Below the pieces are notes generated by a model. That model saw only the letters and a list, made by a program, of their open reading frames with translations, made no database searches and was not told where the DNA came from. The translations under genes were made by a program, and so were the position numbers. A DNA stretch of 45,376 nt, from IMG/VR virus record IMGVR_UViG_3300045789_000176, positions 1 to 45,376 of that record. One strand, 5' to 3'. Source of the stretch: a virus. Below are positions 17,181 to 24,356 of the stretch, in pieces. The first letter of the stretch is position 1, and each line of letters begins with the position of its first letter.

Positions 17181-17353
17181 GCCGCTACCCAACCTAGTTT
17201 CTCTGCAACTTCCAACGGGGTGTTGTTAACCCACAAGTCCCGACCACCGTCCACCCCTACAATGGTGTTGCCGTTACGCGCTGTGCGAATTGTTACTACT
17301 TTGTCCACCCGAACAAAAGCCGGTGTGTTGTCTGTGTTTGTTAGCTGGATCAT
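17177..17353 (-). CDS. Small FlbD-like beta protein, 58 aa
   Basis: A 58-codon gene begins at ATG 17353, overlapping the helicase stop as ATGA, and ends in TGA overlapping the metallophosphoesterase ATG. The protein starts MIQLTNTDNTPAFVRVDKVV, then has a short strand pair around NGNTIVGVDGG and ends with a helix TPLEVAEKLGW. This layout resembles the small FlbD family. The resemblance is by eye and the function is unknown. Coupling on both sides makes coding very likely. Confidence 0.8.
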   Translation of the reverse strand: MIQLTNTDNTPAFVRVDKVVTIRTARNGNTIVGVDGGRDLWVNNTPLEVAEKLGWVAA

Positions 17354-18624
17354 TCTGGTTCTTCCTCTATTTCACTACCGTCGTCAACTAGGTCAGTGTA
17401 GCGGGCGATCTGTGGCTTGTAAGCAACGCAAGCCTTTGGGTCACCGTCTGCGCCCTCTCGTCGTAGCTTGTTCTTTGGTACACCGATAAACCGTGCAGCT
17501 TTGTAGCCGGGGTCTTCTAATGCACCGATCATGATGATGAAGTCACAAGCACCCTGCTTACCAGTCTTGCTGTCTTTGAGCATGTGGTCTGCTGGGAACT
17601 GCATGTCCGCACCGTCTACGCTGATCTGTGATGTGGCGATACCAGCGAAGTCGTATTTCACTGCTAGTAGCCGCGCCCATGAGTACATTTGCTCAAGGCG
17701 TTCATCCGTTCGACCCGCAGCAGGGAAGCCCCGCACGTTGTCGATCATGTCGAACACCACCAGTGACGGGTTCTGGCTTTCAATGATCCGTTCCACAGCA
17801 TAGGTGTCCATGCCATGAATATCGAACACTCTGATTTTCCACTGGTCCCCCTGAACTGCTTCTTCGTACTGCGGGATCAACTGCTTATTTCGGTGCAGGT
17901 CGATCAAGCCCGACATAGGAAGCCCCAGAGCCGCCTGCCAGAGCCGTGTGTAAATCCGGTCTCCCGGTCCCTCGTTATTCAACCATATCACAGGGCGGTC
18001 TGTTTGCGCAGCCAGATACGTGATTTCGGAGGCTAGGAACGTCGTCTTACCGCGATCAGGTCGCCCTGCCACGATACCGAAGTCGCCGCCACGTAGTCCA
18101 CGCATACTGTCGTTCAGGCAGTTAAGCCGGAAGCGCATACCCTCGTCGTTGATCTCTTGGTTAAGCAGGTCTTCAACAACTACCCGTACAAAGTCGATAC
18201 CAGATACACCGGCATCCATACGGAAGCTAGTCATGATGTTGTCGAAGTCGGCATTGAGGTTATCTATCTCACCTTCATCGAACTTCATCAGTAGTGCAGC
18301 CATGTCCGCACTGAGGCGGAGTTCCAGCAGGTTATGCAGGATTACTTCGCGCTCTTTCTCGTCAATGTCTGTTGCGACCTTCTTGAGTATCTTTGCGTAA
18401 GCGTGTTTGTTCTCCACGGTCAGCTTAGGGTGCCAACTGCCGAACAACGGCGCGAACGTCTGCAAGTCGATCTTCTTGTGGTCAGGGAAGCGGTCGAAGT
18501 ACTTGCCGAAGTCTTTCAGGATAAGCACTGTTGACTTGTCCATAGACTCCATAGGTACTCTACCGATTACTTTGAAGTATTCCTCCCTGTACTTGAGGAT
18601 TTGGAGTAACTTCTGGTCAATCAT
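17350..18624 (-). CDS. Replicative DNA helicase (RecA/DnaB fold)
   Basis: The 424-residue protein has a helical N-terminal domain (1-150). A RecA-type core follows, with Walker A GRPDRGKTT (187-195, Lys193) and Walker B PSLVVFDMID (D292). Later motifs include ATSQISVDGADMQFPADHMLKDSKTGKQGACDF-like segments typical of DnaB-type enzymes. It would unwind the fork for the family A polymerase. Primase is a separate upstream gene, unlike T7 gp4. Start overlaps the previous stop (ATGA). Confidence 0.93.
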   Translation of the reverse strand: MIDQKLLQILKYREEYFKVIGRVPMESMDKSTVLILKDFGKYFDRFPDHKKIDLQTFAPLFGSWHPKLTVENKHAYAKILKKVATDIDEKEREVILHNLLELRLSADMAALLMKFDEGEIDNLNADFDNIMTSFRMDAGVSGIDFVRVVVEDLLNQEINDEGMRFRLNCLNDSMRGLRGGDFGIVAGRPDRGKTTFLASEITYLAAQTDRPVIWLNNEGPGDRIYTRLWQAALGLPMSGLIDLHRNKQLIPQYEEAVQGDQWKIRVFDIHGMDTYAVERIIESQNPSLVVFDMIDNVRGFPAAGRTDERLEQMYSWARLLAVKYDFAGIATSQISVDGADMQFPADHMLKDSKTGKQGACDFIIMIGALEDPGYKAARFIGVPKNKLRREGADGDPKACVAYKPQIARYTDLVDDGSEIEEEPE

Positions 18625-19010
18625 AGTGCTGCCAGATACTCTTTAACCGCAGTAGAGTTCTTTTCACCGTCGTCGTCGTACCCACCAGTAGGCAGGTAGA
18701 AGTTGTCGGACTTCAAGTACTCTACTTCTGTAGCCTCAATCTCGCCCTGTCCCTCAAATCCGTAGCAGGAACAATGGGCACCGCTGATAACGCCGTAGTC
18801 ACCAGATGTGTTTACCAGCAAGTACCACGAAGAACTGTCGCAACCCCAGTTACCTACACTCTCGTAAGCTACTAGCACTTTCCAGCCTTCTAGGGATTTG
18901 CGCATAACTGAGCTGTCTTTGTCGGTGTCTTCGCTATACGCCACAGAGAGGTGTTCCAGAACGGCTTCTTCACTGTCACCTTCCATGTCTTCTAGGTATA
19001 ATGTTTTCAT
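18621..19010 (-). CDS. Hypothetical protein with HCSCYGFEGQ motif
   Basis: The 129-residue acidic protein has a conserved-looking core WGCDSSSWYLLVN...GDYGVISGAHCSCYGFEGQ at about 55-90. The three cysteines and one histidine could bind metal. Similar motifs occur in unnamed phage proteins, from memory, and none has a function I can state. AGAGGA lies 9 bases before the ATG. It overlaps the primase stop and helicase start by ATGA on both sides, so it is translated with the replication enzymes. Confidence 0.78.
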   Translation of the reverse strand: MKTLYLEDMEGDSEEAVLEHLSVAYSEDTDKDSSVMRKSLEGWKVLVAYESVGNWGCDSSSWYLLVNTSGDYGVISGAHCSCYGFEGQGEIEATEVEYLKSDNFYLPTGGYDDDGEKNSTAVKEYLAAL

Positions 19011-19795
19011 CTTGCGTCCTCTATATACTGTGCGATCTGGTCTAAGCCATACCGCTTTGGGTCCATGTCTGTCTGTATCCGCTTAGGTTCTATGCCAAAC
19101 GGCCCGAGCGCCTTGCGAAGTTTAACGTAACCGTTACGGCCTGCTGCATCACCATCGAACCAGCCCATAACTTCACGTCCATCAAGCATCACTGCTTGCT
19201 GCTGACTGACACTTGTGCCGAGTACAGCTAGGGCGTCGTATCCTGCTTCTGTGCATCGAATGGCTGATAGTACATCCTCGACAACGATAACAGGTGTTCC
19301 TCTATCGTCTCCCAGCTTGTACCACATAGCACCAACCGACCCACCGGGCATGAGGTACTTAGGCTTCCGTCCGCTGTCTGCTCTACCGGCCCATTGTCCG
19401 GTTGGGTTGCCATTATGAAGGATTGGAATGACGACTCTGCTGCTCTTAGCCGACCAGCTAACACCGTATAGTTGTGTTGCTCTCTCTGGAGTGATTCCCG
19501 CTCTGAGCGTGAAAAGGCGTGCCCAGCTTGGAACTTCTTCGGAGTCGAGAGGCACAACTGTAGGGTAAGGTGCTGTAACCTCTGCTTCATCGTGCTTACG
19601 CATTTCCAGAATGTCATGTGCGGACAGTCTGCCATGTGGCTCGAACTCGCTTTCTCCCGGACCCATGCAGCGGAAGCAGTGCATTGACACACCCTTGGGA
19701 TTGTTACTGATGTATGCTGATGCATCAGGCGTGCAGTGCGGTATTTTCCGCTTCTGGCCGAGCCGCAACTTCTTCGCTTGGTCCTGCCATTTCAT
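19007..19795 (-). CDS. DNA primase (TOPRIM, stand-alone)
   Basis: The 262-residue protein starts with a short zinc-binding region (HC at 20-21, CFRC at 40-43). A TOPRIM domain follows: VIVVEDVLSAIRCTEAG with Glu173, GWFDGDAAGRNG with Asp214 and Asp216, and TDMDPKRYG. It makes RNA primers for lagging-strand synthesis. As in phiKMV it is separate from the helicase. The start at 19795 lies 71 bases inside the preceding gene, but the conserved N-terminal zinc region requires it, and AGG lies just upstream. Confidence 0.92.
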   Translation of the reverse strand: MKWQDQAKKLRLGQKRKIPHCTPDASAYISNNPKGVSMHCFRCMGPGESEFEPHGRLSAHDILEMRKHDEAEVTAPYPTVVPLDSEEVPSWARLFTLRAGITPERATQLYGVSWSAKSSRVVIPILHNGNPTGQWAGRADSGRKPKYLMPGGSVGAMWYKLGDDRGTPVIVVEDVLSAIRCTEAGYDALAVLGTSVSQQQAVMLDGREVMGWFDGDAAGRNGYVKLRKALGPFGIEPKRIQTDMDPKRYGLDQIAQYIEDAR

Positions 19796-20087
19796 ACTTA
19801 CCTGCTTTCACCTGTTCAATGCGGCATGTTCCAGTGATGTGGTGCACACTGGAGGCATCGAAGTGCTGCGGTGCACCATACGGCAGGATAGCGATGAACG
19901 CTGGGCGCTTAGCACGACTTGACATATCGTACAAACGAACAACGCGGTCTTTATCTGGGTCAACTGACACCTTGATTTTCTTCTCAAGCATCATGTCATG
20001 GAACAACTCTACTCTGTGGTCGAAGTCCTCTACTGTTAAGTAAAGCGCCACTGCAAACCCACGCAGCAACTTACTGTCAGTATTCAT
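19725..20087 (-). CDS. Hypothetical protein, 120 aa
   Basis: Unrecognised globular protein. The ATG at 20087 has AGGAGAG just upstream and is preferred over an in-frame start at 20120 without a ribosome site. The last 23 codons overlap the primase start in another frame, so its C-terminus (Glu/Ala-rich) is constrained by, or an extension over, the primase zinc region. Function unknown. Confidence 0.8.
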   Translation of the reverse strand: MNTDSKLLRGFAVALYLTVEDFDHRVELFHDMMLEKKIKVSVDPDKDRVVRLYDMSSRAKRPAFIAILPYGAPQHFDASSVHHITGTCRIEQVKAGKYEMAGPSEEVAARPEAENTALHA

Positions 20088-20148
20088 AGTTTCTCTCCTG
20101 TGGTTAATACTAGGCGACACCGAAGTGCCGCCCAGAGTTAATTACAGA

Positions 20149-20574
20149 TTACTCGATACCGAGGCCAGCGAGTGCGTCTTCGTCGTCGGTGTTCACGTCG
20201 TCGGTGTTCACGTCGTCTTCTTCTGTGGACTCAGCGGCCTCAGCTTCTGCATCAGCAACGTCGGACTCAGCAGTCCAGTACGACTGGCGGGAAGGCTTGC
20301 CGATGTCACCGTTGTCACGTGCACGGTTCAAGTAGCCACGGATCGTGGTGTCAGCAGGCTCGGACTCCATTGCGCCCATCTTGTACAGGACGAAGATCAC
20401 CTGCTTCATGGTCAGTGCCTTTGGTGCACCGGACACAGCGGCCACAACAGCAGCGTACAGTGCTTCGTTCAGACCAGAGACGCGCTCTTTGTTCAGCGAG
20501 GCGACAACATCGTCAGGGACGCCAGCGGTGTCAGAGAAGTTGTACAGGTCAGCGGTGTTTACGGAAGTGTTCAT
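20149..20574 (-). CDS. Acidic protein with possible winged-helix region
   Basis: In this 141-residue protein residues 52-90 (LTMKQVIFVLYKMG... and TTIRGYLNRARDNGDIGK) read like a helix-turn-helix or winged-helix DNA-binding unit. The last 35 residues are strongly acidic with a DDVNT repeat encoded by a 15-bp tandem duplication at 20181-20210. CTAGGAGAG precedes the ATG. A transcription regulator, or a DNA-mimic tail on a DNA-binding head, are possibilities. Neither is shown. Confidence 0.75.
   Translation of the reverse strand: MNTSVNTADLYNFSDTAGVPDDVVASLNKERVSGLNEALYAAVVAAVSGAPKALTMKQVIFVLYKMGAMESEPADTTIRGYLNRARDNGDIGKPSRQSYWTAESDVADAEAEAAESTEEDDVNTDDVNTDDEDALAGLGIE
20181..20210. repeat. 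Two tandem 15-bp units
   Basis: CGTCGTCGGTGTTCA occurs twice in tandem with a partial third copy (20211-20217). It is in frame and encodes the DDVNT repeat in the acidic tail of the 141-residue protein, a likely replication-slippage site. Confidence 0.9.
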
Positions 20575-20639
20575 TAGTCTCTCCTAGAGATATATGTTGT
20601 GCCTTGCAGTTCATCTACTCGGTCACGGTTACGGGCTGA

Positions 20640-20737
20640 TGTGCCCAACAGGATGCAGCAGGTGGTAAGCCAGCCTTTAAAGGGGAGATACCACTCTCCA
20701 ACTCTACTCGGACTGCCACTGCACCCTGTTGGGCACA
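20640..20737 (-). ncRNA. 98-nt structured RNA element candidate
   Basis: A perfect 13-bp stem (20725-20737 with 20640-20652) closes about 72 nt that contain further pairings: TGCAG/CTGCA plus TGG/CCA with a bulge, a GGAGA/TCTCC hairpin, and a CCTTTAAAGG palindrome. It lies in the 182-base gap between two early genes. There is no T run, and it does not match tRNA geometry. It may be an independent small RNA or a 5' leader structure for the gene at 20149-20574. Confidence 0.55.
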
Positions 20738-20756
20738 CCGAAGTGCACCCGTTGTT

Positions 20757-21212
20757 CTAACATGCAGCGCCGTTGTATCCAGCGAACATAGCACGGTTTT
20801 CAGGCCAACCCTGCGGCGGTGGGCACCCATCTGGATTACCCTCAACGGTTGTCCAGTACATGCCCAGATCAGGACGGTACGTCCAGCCCTTGCACTGCAT
20901 AGCCTCGTCAGCGGTAACATTCTTCAAGCTGCCGATACCTTCGCGGCGACCATCAGCGTACACCAGCACAGCATACGCCTTGTTGCAGTCGGACACTTCC
21001 AGTACGCAGTCTTGATTATCCGCGTACCCCAAGGGTTTAACCACGAACACGTAGTCCTCAAGATTGCAAAGGAAGCTGACCTCTGTGACGCCCTCCCAGC
21101 TACCGATGCATGGAACAAGGCGGCCCACGGTGTCAGCACCGAAGAACATGCCAGTCAGTTGGTTAACCCGCAGCGGTGTCGGGTTGTCTATGCTGAAAAT
21201 AACGCGGGTCAT
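20757..21212 (-). CDS. Hypothetical early protein, 151 aa
   Basis: Unrecognised protein with mixed strands, seven cysteines and a Trp/Pro-rich C-terminus (GCPPPQGWPENRAMF). A consensus AAGGAGG lies 6 bases before the ATG, and the start overlaps the previous stop (ATGA), so expression should be strong. Followed by the structured element at 20640-20737. Confidence 0.82.
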   Translation of the reverse strand: MTRVIFSIDNPTPLRVNQLTGMFFGADTVGRLVPCIGSWEGVTEVSFLCNLEDYVFVVKPLGYADNQDCVLEVSDCNKAYAVLVYADGRREGIGSLKNVTADEAMQCKGWTYRPDLGMYWTTVEGNPDGCPPPQGWPENRAMFAGYNGAAC

Positions 21213-21583
21213 AGCTGCCCTCCTTCATAACTGATGCTAATCACATCTGGCTTCATTGGGTACGTGTAGAAGATGTACTCCCCCAGTTCATGCCCAATGT
21301 ACGGGCCGTGATCTATGTCCATGCCGTAGGTAGTGGTTGGGTTATGGTAGCCCTCCAGATCGCTAAGCGGGTCTAGCTCTTGCCCGCCACTTGCGTTGTC
21401 TGCGTAGTCTTGCATACCTTTGCGGGTCATGCGGCAGATTGCGAAGAACTCCGCACAGGCCGCCGTGTTGATAAATGTCGGGTCCACAGCGGTACTCGCA
21501 GCAGATTTTATCGCGGCGATAGCTGCGTTAGCTACTGCGCCAATACTCTGGCAGTGCTTTGCGTGATCTTTAGCCCGTTTCAT
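21209..21583 (-). CDS. Hypothetical early protein, 124 aa
   Basis: Unrecognised protein with an Ala-rich helical N-terminal half and an acidic, Tyr/Gly-rich C-terminal half. ATG 21583 is chosen because it follows the upstream stop by one base and has GGGTGG nearby. An in-frame GTG at 21592 is possible and would add three residues. ATGA overlap with the next gene. Confidence 0.75.
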   Translation of the reverse strand: MKRAKDHAKHCQSIGAVANAAIAAIKSAASTAVDPTFINTAACAEFFAICRMTRKGMQDYADNASGGQELDPLSDLEGYHNPTTTYGMDIDHGPYIGHELGEYIFYTYPMKPDVISISYEGGQL

Positions 21584-21584
21584 A

Positions 21585-21764
21585 TCAACCACCCAGTTGG
21601 TTGGTGTGGTGCAGGAAGAAATACGGCATGTCGGTGTTCATCAGCTTACCTAGGCGGCTCAGCTTCAAAGCACGGCGGCGGTTGTGCCGGTTGATAACAC
21701 CCCGAAACTCTTGGTCGTGGCTGTGGTTGAACTCTACTTTGTACGGAAGTTGTGCGTTGCGCAT
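21585..21764 (-). CDS. Small basic protein, 59 aa
   Basis: Starts MRNAQLPYKVEFNHSHDQEF and contains a strongly basic helix INRHNRRRALKLSRLGK, ending FFLHHTNQLGG. AAGGA lies 9 bases before the ATG, and the stop is one base from the next start. The basic helix suggests nucleic acid binding. That is inference, and the family is not recognised. Confidence 0.7.
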   Translation of the reverse strand: MRNAQLPYKVEFNHSHDQEFRGVINRHNRRRALKLSRLGKLMNTDMPYFFLHHTNQLGG

Positions 21765-22365
21765 TGTCTGCGATCCTTGTTGGCTTGCTCATCAGTGCAT
21801 AGGGTGCCACCCTAGTGCAGACACCAGCACTACACTGGTGTTTCGCGGTGCCTTGCAGTTTAAGTACATGCGGCTAGGTCGGGACGATACGACTGCGTAT
21901 CACTTGCGCTTGTAGTTGTATGGTGGGCATGATCAGTGCCACTTTAGACCAGTGCTACTAAGGAAGTGATTACAGCGGAGTTCCCTTTACACGGCTCATT
22001 CGTCCGTTAAGATGCGATCTATCGCGGTGCCATATGTGTTGCCTGCCCAACTGGCTGTGCACAGGGTTAACTAGTTAGACCATTGCTATCTCCTCTGTGG
22101 TATCCCCACTATAGTATTAACAGAACAATCACCGTGGTTTGCTCGTCAGCACAGGTCGCACTGTGAAGCGCCTGTGGACACAGGGTATTGGCTAACTCGC
22201 CGCACCTGTGTTTCGCATGTCTTTCACTCGTCAGTCTAGACCTCGTACCAGCGCAGTTAAGGTGGCACCACTATCCATCGTTGCACCCTTGCTCTAACGG
22301 GTACACTCGGGACCGTCTCTAATTTGGTTGCACACGTTCATGCTGCTACGCGCAGTTGAACTGGT
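21765..22365. other. 600-base gene-poor stretch with hairpins in the early region
   Basis: I find no convincing gene of 20 codons or more here. Visible structure includes an ACACCAG/CTGGTGT hairpin (21821-21841), a small AGGG/CCCT hairpin before it, and several CACAGG/CCTGTG pairings at about 22150-22215. A good ribosome site (GAGGAG, near 22090) leads only to ATG-GTC-TAA. An AT-rich TTAATACTATAGT (near 22112-22124, minus strand) could be a promoter. The region may encode untranslated RNA. Confidence 0.6.
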
Positions 22366-22638
22366 TCATTCGGTGCGTTCGCCGCTGCTGGGCTTCCGCC
22401 TCCCGTTGGCGGGCCACTCGTCGGGCCACCGCCTCCCGGCATCTGACATGCCAGCAATGTTGCTATTCCGAAGTACGGCGTGTTCCAGTTCAGCATAGTC
22501 AATCTCCGGTATTGGGTTACAAGTTAGGCAGGTGCATTTCATGCCCTCTGCCCGGCTTAGCATGATAGCAGCCGCTTTCGCAGAGACTACAACTACAGAC
22601 GACACGTCTTTTACAGGCTTACCGTACAAGTCTTGCAC
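22366..22638 (-). CDS. Hypothetical protein, 90 aa, with Cys motif
   Basis: Start GTG 22638 is chosen because AAGGAG lies 8 bases upstream. An in-frame TTG at 22644 is too close to that site. Residues near 35-41 read CTCLTC, a compact cysteine cluster that could bind metal. The C-terminus is basic and Arg/Trp-rich. It overlaps the previous gene by 20 bases. Function unknown. Confidence 0.7.
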   Translation of the reverse strand: MQDLYGKPVKDVSSVVVVSAKAAAIMLSRAEGMKCTCLTCNPIPEIDYAELEHAVLRNSNIAGMSDAGRRWPDEWPANGRRKPSSGERTE

Positions 22639-22855
22639 GTTCAATACTCCTTACAACTGCGGTTGCACAGTGATCTTTTTCACCTGCTAACCAGTCTATT
22701 AAGATAGTCCACATGCGAGAGTGCGGTGTGATCATTGCTTGCAGCCCCAGTATCCCGCACAGGGTCCAGCCCTCTGGTGTCCCTAGGAACTGCATACACA
22801 TAGCCTCGGATACTCGGGATAGGATTGGCCGACCAGTCATCGTGCGGATCGTCAT
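22619..22855 (-). CDS. Hypothetical protein, 78 aa
   Basis: Start ATG 22855 has GGAG 8 bases upstream and lies 2 bases after the preceding stop. It contains a moderately hydrophobic middle (TLCGILGLQAMIT) and a basic end. No family recognised. The ribosome site of the next gene lies inside its last codons. Confidence 0.72.
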   Translation of the reverse strand: MTIRTMTGRPILSRVSEAMCMQFLGTPEGWTLCGILGLQAMITPHSRMWTILIDWLAGEKDHCATAVVRSIERARLVR

Positions 22856-22857
22856 GC

Positions 22858-23136
22858 CTAGTCTCCCCATATGAGTGTGTAGGCATCGAAGTCCTCGTTA
22901 TCTCGCTCGTTCATGTTCATAGCCGATTGCAGCGCAGATATAACACCATCGGGTGCAGTCATGCGGTGCTCTACAGCCAGCTTCAATAGTTCTGCGGTAA
23001 GCGTGTCCATAGTAGGCTGGTTAAGTCGGGCCACCCTACAGGCATCGCACTCCTCTATAACCGCACCGGATAGTTCATACCCACGGCGCACCGCCTTAGA
23101 GTTGCGGGCAGTTCCGTATTTACATTCACATTTCAT
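22858..23136 (-). CDS. Hypothetical protein, 92 aa, with N-terminal Cys residues
   Basis: Begins MKCECKYGTARNS and has ECDACRVAR near residue 30, so CxC plus CxxC could form one zinc site. The rest is helical and acidic. ATGA overlap with the upstream gene. A small zinc-binding early protein acting on host targets is possible, but no family is recognised. Confidence 0.75.
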   Translation of the reverse strand: MKCECKYGTARNSKAVRRGYELSGAVIEECDACRVARLNQPTMDTLTAELLKLAVEHRMTAPDGVISALQSAMNMNERDNEDFDAYTLIWGD

Positions 23137-23360
23137 AGCCCGAACCTCTCTACGTCGGTGTCCGTGATGATGTGCCGCACCTTGCCGTCAATGAGTGTCA
23201 CTCTGTAACCCTTCATTTCACCTCTATCAGAGAAGCGGCCTACGCTGGCTTTGAAGTCTTTATGGGCAGCGAACCCAAGGCGTTGCACTGCTCGCTCAGC
23301 AGTCTCCCTCTTGATAAACAGAGCGTAGCCACCCTGTTTGCTTACATTCAGGCCGTACAT
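23133..23360 (-). CDS. Hypothetical protein, 75 aa
   Basis: Small alpha/beta protein with a basic N-terminal half (IKRETAERAVQRLGF) and a C-terminal strand pair ending in VERFGL. AAGGAG lies 6 bases before ATG 23360. Its ribosome site immediately follows the TAA of the overlapping membrane ORF at 23372. Function unknown. Confidence 0.78.
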   Translation of the reverse strand: MYGLNVSKQGGYALFIKRETAERAVQRLGFAAHKDFKASVGRFSDRGEMKGYRVTLIDGKVRHIITDTDVERFGL

Positions 23361-23371
23361 CGTGTTCTCCT

Positions 23372-23791
23372 TTAGGCGTAAGGTGCCATGTTATAAATCC
23401 AGTTCCCCTGTGCATCGAACTCAGAACCACGGGAAGTCTTTGAGAAAACCCTTTCGCACTTTGTGTGCTGCATCGCGGTCCAGCTTTTCCATGCGGCGGC
23501 GGGCTTCAAGGTCCATTGCATGAATGAGGTTTGGGGCTTGAAGGACAACCCGCTTGTGGAAGTCTTCAACTTCTTCAACAGGCTTAAAGTTAACGCCATG
23601 ACCAATCCCGACATCACCGCCACCAGCATGCCCGTTAAAGTGCCGTAGAATATCACCCCCATGCCAACCGTGAATAGCACGTCCGTAACCGTGGAGTATT
23701 TGATTAAAGTCGCCAAGCCGAACACCCTCGATGACGTCACTAGGAACGCTAGTACACTGCACAGGCTCATTAGTATGGCTGTAGTCAACAT
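23372..23791 (-). CDS. Membrane protein overlapping the kinase-like gene
   Basis: The first 75 residues hold two to three hydrophobic segments (about 2-25, 36-55 and 55-72) ending in LSLLKKL, a convincing inner-membrane protein. AAGAGG lies 8 bases before the ATG, and a TAA in the same frame lies just before that. The middle (76-120) looks like a frame shadow, while the end GSEFDAQGNWIYNMAPYA again looks genuine and stops next to the following ribosome site. It overlaps the kinase-like ORF in the +1 frame. Either an overprinted gene or a gene broken by frameshifts. Confidence 0.6.
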   Translation of the reverse strand: MLTTAILMSLCSVLAFLVTSSRVFGLATLIKYSTVTDVLFTVGMGVIFYGTLTGMLVAVMSGLVMALTLSLLKKLKTSTSGLSFKPQTSFMQWTLKPAAAWKSWTAMQHTKCERVFSKTSRGSEFDAQGNWIYNMAPYA

Positions 23792-24332
23792 TGCCGTAAC
23801 CTCTTAATTCTCTTTCAGCAGTCCCGCTGATAGGATCAATAACTACTAGGGTGCCGTCTGCACGGAACATGATGTTTCCGGCGTGCAAGTCTCTGTGGCC
23901 CCCGATATCCGCTACCCAAGTGAACAGCATATTCTGCTCAGTGGTGCCCAGCTTGAACTGTGCGCTGAGTAACTCGTTAAAAGCATCACCCATGACACTG
24001 TTTGTTCTATCGTAGGGCAGCAGCCGTTCCATCAGCACCACGGCTATGTTGTCAATTTCCGTTACCGAGTGGATAACCGGAAACAAGTCACCAACTAGTG
24101 TTCCGTCATGCACCGCCTCAATGAAGTCCCAGCAAGCATCAACACGCTTGTCCATGACCTTAACAACCACATCAGGTAGCTTCGGATCATATCCAACAGC
24201 TACTGCATAGAAGCTATCTTCGCCCAGCTTACTAAGCCCGAGGCTTTCAGCTTGGTTACAATACGGCACCCGTCTATAATTAGTTGACAGCGCCTCGGAT
24301 ACTCGGGTTGCTAGTTCATCAATCGGTGTCAT
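23421..24332 (-). CDS. Protein kinase-like protein
   Basis: Residues 1-170 form a small kinase-like domain: VVVKVMD with a probable ATP-binding Lys58, the hinge-like VVLMERLLPYD, catalytic loop HRDLHAGN (Asp148, Asn153) and VVIDP with Asp166 in place of DFG. T7 gp0.7 is an early kinase that modifies host RNA polymerase, so a similar takeover role is plausible. Residues 180-255 are His/Gly-rich and lie opposite the membrane ORF in another frame, so they may not be real. Residues 255-303 look genuinely coding. AAAGGA precedes the ATG. Confidence 0.75.
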   Translation of the reverse strand: MTPIDELATRVSEALSTNYRRVPYCNQAESLGLSKLGEDSFYAVAVGYDPKLPDVVVKVMDKRVDACWDFIEAVHDGTLVGDLFPVIHSVTEIDNIAVVLMERLLPYDRTNSVMGDAFNELLSAQFKLGTTEQNMLFTWVADIGGHRDLHAGNIMFRADGTLVVIDPISGTAERELRGYGNVDYSHTNEPVQCTSVPSDVIEGVRLGDFNQILHGYGRAIHGWHGGDILRHFNGHAGGGDVGIGHGVNFKPVEEVEDFHKRVVLQAPNLIHAMDLEARRRMEKLDRDAAHKVRKGFLKDFPWF

Positions 24333-24356
24333 GGCGTTTCCTTTATCAGGAGGTTA

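Noticed and set aside
20585-20605. Fourth copy of the phage promoter before the acidic early gene
   Set aside because: The minus strand reads CATATATCTC, which shares only the AT core and lacks the TGCCCA and TATAG parts.
20615-20920. 101-codon minus-strand frame across the structured element
   Set aside because: Overlaps the well-supported 151-residue gene and runs through the 13-bp inverted repeat. The Arg/Cys-rich sequence looks like a shadow.
21765-22365. tRNA genes
   Set aside because: I looked for T-arm and acceptor patterns in the early gaps. Apparent GTTCAA matches had no pairing acceptor or anticodon arms.
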